In this document: in pieces, positions 7,426 to 16,298 of the stretch
Layout: the number at the start of each line of letters is the position of its first letter
Position numbering within the stretch: the first letter of the stretch is position 1
Assembly: GCA_017428085.1 (NCBI GenBank)
Contig: JAFRRP010000045.1
Coordinates: 1 to 40,095, forward strand
Direction: 5' to 3'
DNA length: 40,095 nucleotides
DNA from: Clostridia bacterium
GTDB taxonomy: Bacteria > Bacillota > Clostridia > Oscillospirales > Acutalibacteraceae
Program-made: the position numbers and the translations under genes
Notes under the pieces: generated by a model
Told to the model about the DNA's origin: nothing
The model's database searches: none
Seen by the model: the letters and a program-made list of their open reading frames with translations, nothing else

Positions 7426-8874
7426 TCATCTGCCGCGTCTGCGCCACGTGCCGGGGATAAGGATCAGCAGGATCGGGAATATCTCCAGACGGCCCATCAG
7501 CATGGCGGCGGAAAGCACCAGCTTGGAGAAAACGGAGTAATCCGCATAGCAGCACGCAGGGCCCACGGCGGCAAAGCCGGGACCGATGTTGTTGAAGCAG
7601 GCGGCCGCGGCGCTGAGGTTGGTTTCAATGTCGAACCGGTCGAAGGAAAGCAGGAAGAAAAACAGCACAAAGCTGAGGACATAGACCGCCAGATAGGCGT
7701 TCTGCCCGCGCACCACGCTCTCGTCCACCGTTTTCCCCTCCAGCCGGAGGCGGTTGACCGCGCGGGGGCGCAGCAGCTTTTGGATCTCCCGGCGAATGCC
7801 CTTGACATAGATGACCACGCGGGACACCTTGATGCCGCCGCCCGTGGAACCGGCGCAGGCGCCGATGAACATCAGCATCAGCAGCGTGGTTTTGGAAAGC
7901 GTAGGCCACGTATCGAAATCGGCGGTAGCGAAGCCCGTGGTGGTCATGATGGAGGACACCTGAAAAAACGCCGTACGGATCCCCTCCGAAGCGGCGGGAT
8001 ACAGATGACGGATGTTGAAGGCGACGACGGCGGTGGAGCCGGCGGCGATACCGAGGTAGGTCCACAGCTCGCCGCTTTTCAGCACGGAACGGAACCGCCG
8101 CATCAGCAACAGGTAGTACACGTTGAAATTGACGCCGAACACCAGCATGAAGCAGCCGATCACCCACTGCAGATAGGGGCTGTAGGAGGCGATGCTGTCC
8201 CGGAAAACGCCGAAGCCGCCGGTACCCGCCGTGCCGAAGGTATGCACCAGCGCCTCATACAGCGGCATGCCGCCGCACAGCAGAAGCGCCACCTCCGCAA
8301 AGGTCAGCGAAAGATAGATGGCGTAAAAAATCTTTGCCGTGTCTTTGGTGCGGGGGGTGATCTTGTCCACGATGGGGCCGGGCATCTCCGCCCGCATGAT
8401 GTGGATGGAGCGCTCGGAAATATTTTTCGTCATGGCCATCAGAAAGACCAAAACGCCCATGCCGCCCACCCAGTGGGTAAAGCTGCGCCAGAACAGCAGA
8501 CCGCGGCTCATGGCCTCCACGTCCCGCAGGATGGAGGCGCCGGTGGTGGTGAACCCGCTGACGGTCTCGAAAAACGCGTCCACGTAGGAAGGGATCTCCC
8601 GGCTGATAAAGAACGGCAGCGCCCCCACCGCCGACAGCAGCAGCCACGACAGGCCGGTGATCGCGAACCCCTCGCGGGAATAGATCGTCCTGTCGGCGTT
8701 ACGGCCCGCCAGCATGGCGCCGCCGCCCAGCACGACGGCAACGCCGATCGTGATCAGGAGCGCGTAAAAGCAGCTCTCCCGGTAGATCAGCGAGACCGCC
8801 AGCGGCAGCAGCAGCAGGCCGGCTTCCGCCAGCAGCAGCATTCCCGTGGTTTTGACCACCATCTTATGGTTCAT
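7426..8874 (-). CDS. trkH: Trk/Ktr-type potassium uptake protein TrkH
   Basis: This 482-aa polytopic membrane protein is the K+-translocating subunit. It has four M1-P-M2-like repeats; filter-type glycine stretches include TVSGFTTTGAS, TFGTAGTGGFG, MTTTGFATADFD and AACFNNIGPGFAAVG. GACAGSTGGGIKVSRVVIYVKG (near 338-360) is a strong TrkH/KtrB signature. The N-terminus is hydrophobic from residue 12. It lies 16 bp downstream of trkA on the same strand and needs the TrkA RCK protein for gating. GAAAGG precedes the ATG. Ion specificity (K+ versus Na+) is assigned by family. Confidence 0.92.
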   Translation of the reverse strand: MNHKMVVKTTGMLLLAEAGLLLLPLAVSLIYRESCFYALLITIGVAVVLGGGAMLAGRNADRTIYSREGFAITGLSWLLLSAVGALPFFISREIPSYVDAFFETVSGFTTTGASILRDVEAMSRGLLFWRSFTHWVGGMGVLVFLMAMTKNISERSIHIMRAEMPGPIVDKITPRTKDTAKIFYAIYLSLTFAEVALLLCGGMPLYEALVHTFGTAGTGGFGVFRDSIASYSPYLQWVIGCFMLVFGVNFNVYYLLLMRRFRSVLKSGELWTYLGIAAGSTAVVAFNIRHLYPAASEGIRTAFFQVSSIMTTTGFATADFDTWPTLSKTTLLMLMFIGACAGSTGGGIKVSRVVIYVKGIRREIQKLLRPRAVNRLRLEGKTVDESVVRGQNAYLAVYVLSFVLFFFLLSFDRFDIETNLSAAAACFNNIGPGFAAVGPACCYADYSVFSKLVLSAAMLMGRLEIFPILLILIPGTWRRRGR

Positions 8875-8890
8875 GATACATGCCTTTCAT

Positions 8891-10249
8891 TTATTTCAGG
8901 ATATCCGCCAGATCGTTCAGCTTGCCCGCGGCGGAAATGACCACCACGCGGTCGCCGTGGCGGATGACGTCGTCGCCGGAGGGGATGACGATATCCCTGC
9001 CCCGGATGATACCGGCGATCAGGATGTGCCTGCGCAGCTTCATGGATTTCAGCGGAATATCGGCCCCGGCAAATTCCGGGCCCACCTTGAATTCCAGCGC
9101 TTCCACGTTGCTGTCCATCAGTTTGTAAAGCGTTTCCACGGTGCTGCCCATGGAATTCTGCAGCGCGCGGGCGTACTGCACCAGCACGTCGGCAATCAGC
9201 TTGCGAGGCGAGACGACGCTTTCCAGCCCCATCTTTTCCGCGATGGAGCCCAGCTCCCCCCGGTTGACCTTGACGATCACCTTCGGCACGCCCTTTGCGG
9301 CGGCGTAATAGGAGATCAGGATGTTTTCCTCGTCAAGCCCCGTCAACGCCACAAAGGCGTCGGCAAAGCGAAGGCCCTCCTCCTCCAGGATCTCCCGCTG
9401 GGCGCCGTCGCCCAGGCTGACGGAGGCGGCGGGCAGCAGATCGCACAGTTCTTCGCAGCGCTTGCGATCGCGCTCGATGATCTTCACCGAGCTGCCGGCG
9501 GCAAGCAGGCGACGCGCCAGATAGTAGGAGGTACGGCTGCCGCCGAAGATAAATACGTTGCGGGCCTGCTTTTGTAAGATTCTCAACTCGCGGAACAGCT
9601 TGGCGATCTCCGCCGGGGCGGCGGTCAGGCCGATCCGGTCCCCCGCCATCAGCACGAAGTTGCCGTCCGGGATAAAGACCTCTTCGCCGCGCTGTACCGC
9701 GCAGATCAGGAACCGCTGGGAATACTTGCTCCGCAGGTCGCTGAGCCGCACGCCCTCCAACGCCGAGCCGGGCTTCAATTTCAGCTCGATCATTTCAAAC
9801 CGGCGGCTGGAGAAGGACTCGATCTTGGTGGCGGCGGGCAGCTTCAGGATGTTGAACAGCTCCTTGGCAGCCAGATATTCCGGATTGATGGTCATGGAGA
9901 TGTTCAGCTCGCGCCGCATGAAGTCGATGGATTTTTCGTTGTAATCGGTGTTGCGCACGCGGGCGATGGTGTGGGACGCGCCCAGCCGCCGGGCGAAATA
10001 GCAGCACAGCATGTTGATCTCGTCGGAGTCGGTGACGGCCACCAGCAGCTCCGCGGAACCGGCGGAAGCGTCCTTCAGCGTGTCCGGATCGGCGCCGTTG
10101 CCGCAGACGGTGATGATATCATATCTGTTTTTGACCTCTTCCAGCGCGGCCTCGGAGGAATCCACCGCCGTTACGTCGTGTCCTTCCGCCGTAAGGCTGG
10201 CGATGATCGTTTTGCCGATTTTGCCGCATCCGACGACAATAATGTTCAT
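8891..10249 (-). CDS. trkA: Trk potassium transport regulatory protein TrkA
   Basis: The 452-aa cytoplasmic protein has two tandem RCK units. Each is a Rossmann TrkA-N domain followed by a TrkA-C domain. The first nucleotide site is MNIIVVGCGKIGKTIIASL with acidic VDSS at the end of beta-2. The second starts at NVFIFGGSRTSYYLARRL near residue 230, with ERD at its beta-2. TrkA-C segments are near 140-215 and 370-450. It binds NAD(H) or ATP and gates the TrkH pore. It is the first gene of the trkA-trkH operon, which matches its regulatory role. AGGAGC precedes the ATG. Confidence 0.92.
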   Translation of the reverse strand: MNIIVVGCGKIGKTIIASLTAEGHDVTAVDSSEAALEEVKNRYDIITVCGNGADPDTLKDASAGSAELLVAVTDSDEINMLCCYFARRLGASHTIARVRNTDYNEKSIDFMRRELNISMTINPEYLAAKELFNILKLPAATKIESFSSRRFEMIELKLKPGSALEGVRLSDLRSKYSQRFLICAVQRGEEVFIPDGNFVLMAGDRIGLTAAPAEIAKLFRELRILQKQARNVFIFGGSRTSYYLARRLLAAGSSVKIIERDRKRCEELCDLLPAASVSLGDGAQREILEEEGLRFADAFVALTGLDEENILISYYAAAKGVPKVIVKVNRGELGSIAEKMGLESVVSPRKLIADVLVQYARALQNSMGSTVETLYKLMDSNVEALEFKVGPEFAGADIPLKSMKLRRHILIAGIIRGRDIVIPSGDDVIRHGDRVVVISAAGKLNDLADILK

Positions 10250-10395
10250 AGCTATGCCGCTCCTGTTTTTCCGTGTTGCCGATGTATTGAAAGTTATTAT
10301 ACATCATATCGTTCCGGAAATCCATACCAAAGTGTCATTTTGGCAAAGATTTTCCCGATTTTCTTTTTCAACAATACTATTTTCCGATTTTGCGG

Positions 10396-10424
10396 TTGTT
10401 TTTGCCCGCGCGCTGTGATAAAAT
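10396..10424 (+). promoter_or_regulatory. sigma-A promoter (extended -10) of the flavoprotein gene
   Basis: TTGTTT (10396-10401), 17-bp spacer, TGA-TAAAAT with -10 at 10419-10424. The same layout, including the TTGTTTTTGCC and TGATAAAATTA segments, occurs before the lipase gene at 22944-22972. Confidence 0.6.
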
Positions 10425-10453
10425 TAATAAGATAAAAAATCGAGGACGGAAAA

Positions 10454-11689
10454 ATGCCGAAAAGGATACTTGTGATCGGGGGCGGCGCGGCCGGGCTGAT
10501 GGCGGCGGCCAAGGCGGCCGGCAGAGGGCTGGACGTGACCGTGCTGGAACGCAACCCCCGGCCCGCCAGAAAACTGATGATCACCGGCAAAGGACGCTGC
10601 AACGTGACCAACGCCTGCACGCTGGTAAACGAGCTGACAGAGCAGATCCCCGGCAACGGGCGCTTTCTGTACGGCGCGTTTTCCCGGTTCATGCCCTGCG
10701 ACACCATGGAGCTGTTCGAATCCCTGGGCGTGAAGCTGAAGATCGAGCGCGGCAACCGGGTGTTCCCGGCATCCGACAAGGCCGTGGATATCGTGGACGC
10801 GCTGGTGGGCTACGCGAAGAAAAGCGGCGCGAAGCTCCGCACCGATACCCGCGTGGCTTCCCTGCTGACGGAAAACGGCGCGGTGAAGGGCGTGGTCTGT
10901 GAGGACGGGAAAACGATCGCGGCGGACGGCGTGATCGTAGCCACCGGAGGATGCTCCTACCCGCTGACGGGCTCCACCGGCGACGGCTACGCGCTGGCAG
11001 AATCCGCGGGCCATACGATCGTACCGCCCCGGCCCTCGCTGGTACCCTTTGAGACGGAGGAAAGCTGGTGCGCGGAGCTGCAGGGCCTGGCGCTGAAAAA
11101 CGTGGCGATCACCGTCGCCGACCGGGATCGGTACAAGGACGTGTACGAGGATTTCGGTGAACTGCTGTTCACTCACTTCGGCGTGTCCGGGCCCGTGATC
11201 TTAAGCGCCTCGGCCCACGTGAGGGATATCGCGCCCGGGAAATACGAACTGCGCATCGACCTGAAGCCCGCCCTGTCGGAGGAAAAGCTGGACGACCGCA
11301 TGGTGCGGGACCTGACCAAATATTCCAACCGCACCATGACCAACGCGCTGGCGGACCTGCTGCCCCGCAGCATGATCCCCGTGGTACTGGAGCTTTCCGG
11401 CATTTCGCCGCAGATCTACGCCAACAAGCTGACGCGGGAGCAGCGCCGGGAGCTGGGATATTTATTGAAAAACCTGACCTGCACGATCAAAGGCACGCGG
11501 CCCATCGAAGAGGCCATCGTGACCGCGGGGGGCGTTTGTGTGAAGGAGATCGACCCGAAGACCATGCAGTCCAAGCTGTGCGGCGGACTGTATTTCGCGG
11601 GCGAGGTCATCGACGTGGACGCCTACACCGGCGGGTACAATCTGCAGATCGCCTTCGCCACCGGCAACCTGGCCGGGAGCAGCTGTTGA
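10454..11689 (+). CDS. BaiN/HI0933-family FAD-dependent oxidoreductase
   Basis: This 411-aa flavoprotein belongs to the family annotated as aminoacetone oxidase, BaiN or HI0933-like. The N-terminal FAD Rossmann motif is GGGAAGLMAAAKAAGRG with VLERN at beta-2. The family hallmark ITGKGRCNVTNA follows, then VIVATGGCSYPLTGSTGDGY. The C-terminal FAD-contact motif is LYFAGEVIDVDAYTGGYN. The cellular substrate is unknown for most members; bile-acid reduction is documented for BaiN only and should not be assumed here. In many Clostridia this gene lies beside cmk and ispH. Here an LRR gene and repeats separate it from cmk. It has its own promoter, and a hairpin overlaps its stop codon. Confidence 0.88.
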   Translation: MPKRILVIGGGAAGLMAAAKAAGRGLDVTVLERNPRPARKLMITGKGRCNVTNACTLVNELTEQIPGNGRFLYGAFSRFMPCDTMELFESLGVKLKIERGNRVFPASDKAVDIVDALVGYAKKSGAKLRTDTRVASLLTENGAVKGVVCEDGKTIAADGVIVATGGCSYPLTGSTGDGYALAESAGHTIVPPRPSLVPFETEESWCAELQGLALKNVAITVADRDRYKDVYEDFGELLFTHFGVSGPVILSASAHVRDIAPGKYELRIDLKPALSEEKLDDRMVRDLTKYSNRTMTNALADLLPRSMIPVVLELSGISPQIYANKLTREQRRELGYLLKNLTCTIKGTRPIEEAIVTAGGVCVKEIDPKTMQSKLCGGLYFAGEVIDVDAYTGGYNLQIAFATGNLAGSSC

Positions 11690-11705
11690 CGCGCTGCGTC
11701 AACAG
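11683..11705 (+). terminator. hairpin overlapping the flavoprotein stop codon
   Basis: CTGTTGACGC and GCGTCAACAG form a perfect 10-bp stem with loop GCT. The TGA stop is inside the left arm. No T-run follows, so it may be a processing or attenuation structure rather than a true terminator. Confidence 0.45.
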
Positions 11706-11712
11706 CCATGCG

Positions 11713-11813
11713 GTCCGCCGCACGGCGGAGCGCATATCATGCAAATGCAAGGCATTTGCCTATCATTCGCGGCAGCGCCGCGTATATCACGTTGCCGCAA
11801 GGCAACATATCAT
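11713..11813. repeat. punctuated hairpin array (ATATCAT spacer)
   Basis: Four palindromes lie in a row: 11714-11729 (TCCGCCG stem), 11741-11759 (GCAAATGC stem), 11768-11782 (CGCGGC stem) and 11791-11806 (GTTGCC stem). They are separated by ATATCAT (734-740), CTATCAT (760-766), ATATCAC (784-790) and ATATCAT (807-813). Stem sequences are unrelated to each other but each pairs fully. It occupies the leader before the LRR-dockerin gene. Confidence 0.75.
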
Positions 11814-11887
11814 TCCGGGATCTCTCTTATCCGCCGCACAGGTTTTCCGCTGTTGAACCAACTCAACACAAAAAAGGAGACATTGTC

Positions 11888-13093
11888 ATGAAATACGCCA
11901 ACACGCTGAAATGGCTGCTCGCCTTTTTCTGCCTGCTGGCGGCGCTGTATGCTTTCGCTCTCTCGACCCAGGCGGAGATCGTCGAGTCCGGCTATTGCGG
12001 AGCGGAGGGCAACGGCCGCAATCTCACGTGGACGCTGGACAGCGACGGATTGCTGACCGTCAGCGGCAGCGGCGACATGAAAAACTACTTCAGAGATTTC
12101 GGCGAATCGCCCTGGAAGGGGAACGCCGCCGTCAAAAAGGTGGCGCTGCGGGACGGCGTGACGAGCGTAGGCGAATCCGCGTTTTCCGGCTGTACGGGGC
12201 TGAGGTCGCTGACGATCCCTGCGTGGGTGACGCGCATGGAGGACGGCGCGTTCCGCGGCTGCACGGGACTGACCTCCGTAACGATCCCCGCCGGCGTGAA
12301 CCATATTGCCTGTGAGACGTTTCGCGGCTGTACGGGACTGAAGGAGATTACCCTCCCGGAAAGCGTGACGTCCATCGGCAATAGCGCGTTTGAGGGCTGC
12401 ACGGGCCTGACGGACGTCGTGCTCCCGAACAGCGTAAAATGGATCGGGACGTCCGCGTTTTCCGGCTGTACGGGCCTGACGAGCGTCACGATCCCGGAGG
12501 GCGTGACGTCCATCGGCGAGAAAGCGTTTGAAAACTGCACGGGCCTGACGGCTGTCACGATCCCGGACAGCGTGGAATGGATCTACCGATACGCGTTTTC
12601 CGGCTGTACCGGTCTGACGGCCTTCACGGCGCCGGACGGGATCACAACGATCGAACCGGGCACGTTTGCCGGGTGTTCCGCGTTGACGGAGGTGACGATC
12701 CCCGCCGGGGTCAGCGAGATCGGATTCTACGCTTTTGATCACGACGACAATCTGAAAACCGTCCGGTACGGCGGCACGGAAGAACAGTGGCGGCGGATCG
12801 AAAAGTCGGCGTACGGCAATACGGCCCTGTCACAGGCGGAGATCGTATTCGGTCAGGCGGCATATGCCCCCGGCGACGCGGACGGAGACGGGAAGTTGAC
12901 CTCCGCCGACGCAAGATTGGCGCTGCGGGCCAGCGTGGGCTTGCGGGAAACGGGCGACGTGGAAAAAGATTCCGCCTGGTATCTCGCCTGCGACGTGGAC
13001 GCCGACGGCAGCGTGACCTCCGCCGACGCGCGGCTGATCCTCCGCGCCAGCGTGGGGCTGGAGGACGCGAGCACGTTCGGGAAAAAGGCGTAA
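11888..13093 (+). CDS. secreted BspA-type LRR protein with dockerin-like C-terminus
   Basis: The 401-aa protein starts with a signal peptide (MKYANTLKWLLAFFCLLAAL, then a probable cut after TQA). A short beta domain (near 30-85) is followed by about nine 23-residue Treponema/BspA-type LRRs with the core SAFSGCTGLTSVTIPEGVTS. The C-terminal about 70 residues hold two dockerin-type calcium segments: DADGDGKLTSADARLALRAS and DVDADGSVTSADARLILRAS. Such duplicated DxDxDG...ADAR segments dock to cohesins on scaffoldins or the cell surface; no cohesin is encoded here. LRRs of this type mediate adhesion or protein binding. AGGAG precedes the ATG. The gene interrupts the usual flavoprotein-cmk neighbourhood and is flanked by two kinds of repeat array. 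The LRR DNA itself is a 69-bp-period repeat. Confidence 0.85.
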   Translation: MKYANTLKWLLAFFCLLAALYAFALSTQAEIVESGYCGAEGNGRNLTWTLDSDGLLTVSGSGDMKNYFRDFGESPWKGNAAVKKVALRDGVTSVGESAFSGCTGLRSLTIPAWVTRMEDGAFRGCTGLTSVTIPAGVNHIACETFRGCTGLKEITLPESVTSIGNSAFEGCTGLTDVVLPNSVKWIGTSAFSGCTGLTSVTIPEGVTSIGEKAFENCTGLTAVTIPDSVEWIYRYAFSGCTGLTAFTAPDGITTIEPGTFAGCSALTEVTIPAGVSEIGFYAFDHDDNLKTVRYGGTEEQWRRIEKSAYGNTALSQAEIVFGQAAYAPGDADGDGKLTSADARLALRASVGLRETGDVEKDSAWYLACDVDADGSVTSADARLILRASVGLEDASTFGKKA

Positions 13094-13107
13094 CACGGCG
13101 TTATTTC

Positions 13108-13137
13108 AGAGCGGAGAGCGGAGTTCGGAGAGCGGAG
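13108..13137. repeat. heptamer tandem array (AGAGCGG)
   Basis: Four 7-bp units: AGAGCGG, AGAGCGG, AGTTCGG, AGAGCGG. It lies between the LRR-dockerin gene and cmk. Confidence 0.7.
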
Positions 13138-13161
13138 ATATTATGTTCGTGCCGTTTGCTT

Positions 13162-13215
13162 GAAACTTACAACTTGCAACTTGCAACTTAAAACTTGCAA
13201 CTTAAAACTTAAAAC
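13162..13215. repeat. heptamer tandem array (NNAACTT)
   Basis: Seven consecutive heptamers ending in AACTT (GA-, AC-, GC-, GC-, AA-, GC-, AA-) and a partial eighth. It is the longest heptamer array in the window. Confidence 0.78.
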
Positions 13216-13283
13216 CGCAATATCTCACACCTAAAACCTCATACCTGTAAAAAACAAACCTGACAAAGAAAGGACAAAACACC

Positions 13284-13958
13284 ATGATCAACATTGCCAT
13301 CGACGGGCCCTCCGGGGCGGGAAAGAGCAGCGCGGCCAAACTGGCGGCGGCACGGCTCGGTTACGTTTATGTGGATACAGGCGCGCTGTACCGCGCCATC
13401 GGCGTGGCGGCGCTGCGCCGCGGACTGACCACCACGGATAAGGAGCAGGTGCTTCCCATCCTGCCGGAGCTGGACATTCAACTGACCTTCATCGACGGCG
13501 AGCAGCACGTGATCCTGAACGGCGAGGACGTTTCCAAAGAGATCCGTCTGCCGGAGGCCTCCATGGCGGCTTCCGACGTGTCCGCCATGGCGGAGGTGCG
13601 GGAATACTTACTGGACCTGCAGCATAAGATCGCGGCGGAAAACAACTGCTTTATGGATGGGCGCGACATCGGCACGGTGATTTTGCCCCACGCGCAGCTG
13701 AAGATCTTTCTCACCGCGTCGGCGGAGATCCGCGCCAGGCGCCGCTACGACGAGCTGATCGGCCGCGGCACCCCCGTGGAATACGAAACGGTGCTGCAGG
13801 ACATCATCCAGCGGGACTACAACGACTCCCACCGGGAAGTAGCGCCGCTGAAGCCCGCGGAGGACTCCGTGATACTGGATTCCTCCTACCTGACGCTGGA
13901 AGAAGTGGTGGCAAAGGTCGTCGAACTGGTGGAAGCCATCCCGGAGGAAAAGAAATGA
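13284..13958 (+). CDS. cmk: (d)CMP kinase
   Basis: This 224-aa cytidylate kinase makes CDP/dCDP from CMP/dCMP and ATP. The P-loop is GPSGAGKSS (8-16). VDTGALYRA, the CMP-binding region, follows at about 30-40. DGRDIGTVILP (near 128) and RDYNDSHREVAPLKPAEDSV (near 173) are the family motifs. Length is typical. AAAGAAAGGA precedes the ATG. The stop overlaps the ispH-rpsA start by 4 bp (ATGA), so the pair is coupled, an order common in Clostridia. In many relatives plsC lies between them; it is absent here. Confidence 0.95.
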   Translation: MINIAIDGPSGAGKSSAAKLAAARLGYVYVDTGALYRAIGVAALRRGLTTTDKEQVLPILPELDIQLTFIDGEQHVILNGEDVSKEIRLPEASMAASDVSAMAEVREYLLDLQHKIAAENNCFMDGRDIGTVILPHAQLKIFLTASAEIRARRRYDELIGRGTPVEYETVLQDIIQRDYNDSHREVAPLKPAEDSVILDSSYLTLEEVVAKVVELVEAIPEEKK

Positions 13959-16219
13959 AAATCGTTCTGGCGGACACGGCGGGGTTCTGCTTCGGCGTGG
14001 CCCGCGCCGTCAACCAGGTGAACGCATACGTGGACGGCGGTCAGCCGGTGTGCACGCTGGGACCGTTGATCCACAACCCCGGCTTTATCCGTTCGCTGGA
14101 GGAAAAGGGAGTGTATATCGCCGAAAGCCCCGCCGACGTGCGGCCGGGCTATAAACTGATCGTGCGCACTCACGGCGTAACAAGGGACGTGCTGGCGGAC
14201 ATCGAGGCAAAGGGGATCGACTGTTACGACGCCACCTGCCCCTTCGTGAAAAAGATCCATAAGATCGTGGCGGAACGTTCCGCCGAAGGCGACGTGATCC
14301 TGATCGCCGGGGATGAAACGCATCCCGAGGTGGTGGGCATCCGCAGCTATGCGGCAACGCCCTCCTTCGTGTTTTCCTCCGCCGAAGAGCTGGAAAACAT
14401 CGCGCGGGAGAACGTTTTTTCGCCGGAAACGGCCTTTACCGTGGTTTCACAGACCACTTTCGACGCAAAAGAATTTAAAAAATCTGAAAAAATTGCAAAA
14501 AAACTATATACAAACTTAAAAATATTTGATACAATATGCAGTGCTACCGCTTTGCGGCAGGAAGAAGCAGAAAAGCTTGCCGCGGAGAATGATATGATGA
14601 TCGTGATCGGCGGGCGCAACAGCTCCAACACCGCCAAGCTGCAGAAGATCTGCAGCGCTCACTGTCCCACATATCTTATCGAGGACGCAGAAGAACTAAA
14701 AAAAATATCATTTACAGGCGTCGCATCGGTCGGAGTTACCGCGGGAGCGTCCACTCCCGAAGGTAAAATTAAGGAGGTAATAAAAACCATGTCTGAGATC
14801 AATGTCAACATCGACGCGGCGGAAGTCAACCCCGGACAGGCTGCTCCCGCTGAAACCACCGAGGAAAAGGAAATGTCCTTTGAAGAAGCTCTTGAGGAAT
14901 CCCTCAGCAGCATGAGCAACGACCAGCGTGTCGTTGGAACCGTTATGCACATCGCTCCGAATGAGATTCAGGTGGATATCGGAAGAAAGCAGACGGGCTA
15001 CATCCCGATCGACGAGTACAGCAACGATCCCGAAGCAGATCCCATGAAGGAACTGAAAGTCGGCGACGAGCTGAACCTGATCATCATGAAGACGAATGAT
15101 GTGGAAGGCACCATCATGCTGTCGAAGAAGCGTTACGACGCCGTCAAGTATTGGGATACCATCGTGGAAGCAGAAAAGGAGGGCGCCATTCTCGAAGGCA
15201 ACGTCGTCGAAGTGATCAGCAAGGGTCTCATCGTGGTTACCAACGGCATCCGCGTGTTTGTGCCCGCCTCCCTTTCCACCGTACCGAGAAACGGCCGTTT
15301 GGAGGAAATGCTCAACAAGACGGTGAAGTACGTTGTGATCGACATCGACAAGCGCCGCCGCAGAGCCGTGGGCTCCATCCGCGAGGCCAACAAGCGCCAG
15401 CGCAAGGAGATCCAGGAGAAATTCTGGAGCGAGATCGAAGAGGGCATGAAGTACACGGGCGTCGTGAAGTCCCTGACGGATTACGGCGCGTTCGTCGATC
15501 TCGGCGGCGTGGACGGCATGATCCACCGCACCGAGCTTTCCTGGAAGCGCATCAAGCATCCGTCCGAGGTCGTCAACGTGGGCGACACCGTGGACGTGTA
15601 CGTCAAGTCCCTTGACAGAGAAAACAAGAAGATCTCCCTTGGCTACAAGAAGATCGAAGACAGCCCGTGGGAAGTGTTCAAGAGAGATTATCCCATCGGC
15701 TCCGAGATCGAGGTCAAGATCGTCCGCATCACCACCTTCGGCGCCTTTGCCGAGATCTTCCCCAGAATGGAAGGTTTAATCCACATCTCCCAGATCGCGC
15801 ATGAGCGCATCGAGAAGCCGCAGGACGTCATCTCCATCGGCGACGTGGTGAAGGTAAAGATCATCGATATCGACTACGACAAGAAGAGGATCAGCCTTTC
15901 CATCCGCGCCCTGCTGCCCGCGCCTGAAAAGCGCGCCAAGGAGGAGAAGGTAGACGAGGCTCCCCTTACCATGTCCCTGGACGAGATGATCGCCAAGGCC
16001 AACGAGGCAGAAGCCGCCGCGGCCGCCGCGGAGGAAGCCCCCGCTGAGGAAGCCGCCCCCGTGGAAGAAGCCCCCGCTGAGGAAGCCGCCCCCGTGGAAG
16101 AAGCCCCCGCCGAGGAAGCCGCCCCCGTGGAAGAAGCCCCCGCCGAGGAAGCCGCTCCCGTGGAAGAGGCCCCCGCCGAGGAAGCCGCTCCCGCCGAGGA
16201 GATCCCCGCTGCCGAATAA
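13955..16219 (+). CDS. ispH-rpsA: IspH-ribosomal protein S1 fusion
   Basis: The 754-aa protein combines two activities. Residues 1-278 are HMBPP reductase (IspH), the last step of the MEP isoprenoid pathway; the 4Fe-4S cysteines are Cys12, Cys95 and Cys195. Other IspH motifs are [24 protein letters not shown] and GGRNSSNT. From Met279 the protein is an S1-type RNA-binding protein with four S1 domains starting near 325, 409, 497 and 582. The fusion is known in Clostridia. An internal AAGGAGGT and in-frame ATG (14789) at the junction could give free S1. The C-terminus is an acidic Ala/Pro/Glu tail from five 33-bp repeats. A strikingly AT-rich patch at about 14466-14540, within IspH, uses AAA, TTA and ATA codons unlike the rest of the gene. 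Confidence 0.93.
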   Translation: MKIVLADTAGFCFGVARAVNQVNAYVDGGQPVCTLGPLIHNPGFIRSLEEKGVYIAESPADVRPGYKLIVRTHGVTRDVLADIEAKGIDCYDATCPFVKKIHKIVAERSAEGDVILIAGDETHPEVVGIRSYAATPSFVFSSAEELENIARENVFSPETAFTVVSQTTFDAKEFKKSEKIAKKLYTNLKIFDTICSATALRQEEAEKLAAENDMMIVIGGRNSSNTAKLQKICSAHCPTYLIEDAEELKKISFTGVASVGVTAGASTPEGKIKEVIKTMSEINVNIDAAEVNPGQAAPAETTEEKEMSFEEALEESLSSMSNDQRVVGTVMHIAPNEIQVDIGRKQTGYIPIDEYSNDPEADPMKELKVGDELNLIIMKTNDVEGTIMLSKKRYDAVKYWDTIVEAEKEGAILEGNVVEVISKGLIVVTNGIRVFVPASLSTVPRNGRLEEMLNKTVKYVVIDIDKRRRRAVGSIREANKRQRKEIQEKFWSEIEEGMKYTGVVKSLTDYGAFVDLGGVDGMIHRTELSWKRIKHPSEVVNVGDTVDVYVKSLDRENKKISLGYKKIEDSPWEVFKRDYPIGSEIEVKIVRITTFGAFAEIFPRMEGLIHISQIAHERIEKPQDVISIGDVVKVKIIDIDYDKKRISLSIRALLPAPEKRAKEEKVDEAPLTMSLDEMIAKANEAEAAAAAAEEAPAEEAAPVEEAPAEEAAPVEEAPAEEAAPVEEAPAEEAAPVEEAPAEEAAPAEEIPAAE
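14771..14791 (+). promoter_or_regulatory. internal Shine-Dalgarno and start codon for free S1
   Basis: AAGGAGGTAA at 14771-14780 lies inside the IspH coding sequence, 8 bp before an in-frame ATG at 14789. That ATG opens the S1 part (MSEINVNID). Spacing and sequence are near ideal, better than at most true starts in the window. Confidence 0.65.
16031..16195 (+). repeat. five 33-bp in-frame repeats
   Basis: Five units starting at 16031, 16064, 16097, 16130 and 16163 each encode [11 protein letters not shown] or a close variant. They differ by a few synonymous changes, mostly C/T. They make the flexible acidic tail of S1 and are a likely site of length variation between strains. Confidence 0.88.
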
Positions 16220-16239
16220 TCACAATCGGTCCATCACAC

Positions 16240-16271
16240 GTCCCTGTCGGCTTACCGGCAGGGACTTTTTT
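16240..16271 (+). terminator. terminator of cmk-ispH-rpsA
   Basis: GTCCCTGTCGG pairs with CCGGCAGGGAC, followed by a T-run. Confidence 0.85.
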
Positions 16272-16298
16272 CGCCGACGGATCGAGGCAAATTGCGTA

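Noticed and set aside
12170..12735. 69-bp repeats as a possible CRISPR or satellite array
   Set aside because: They are in frame and encode the 23-residue LRR units.
13108..13215. CRISPR-like appearance of the repeats before cmk
   Set aside because: Units are 7 bp with no unique spacers, no 24-40 bp repeat and no cas gene nearby.
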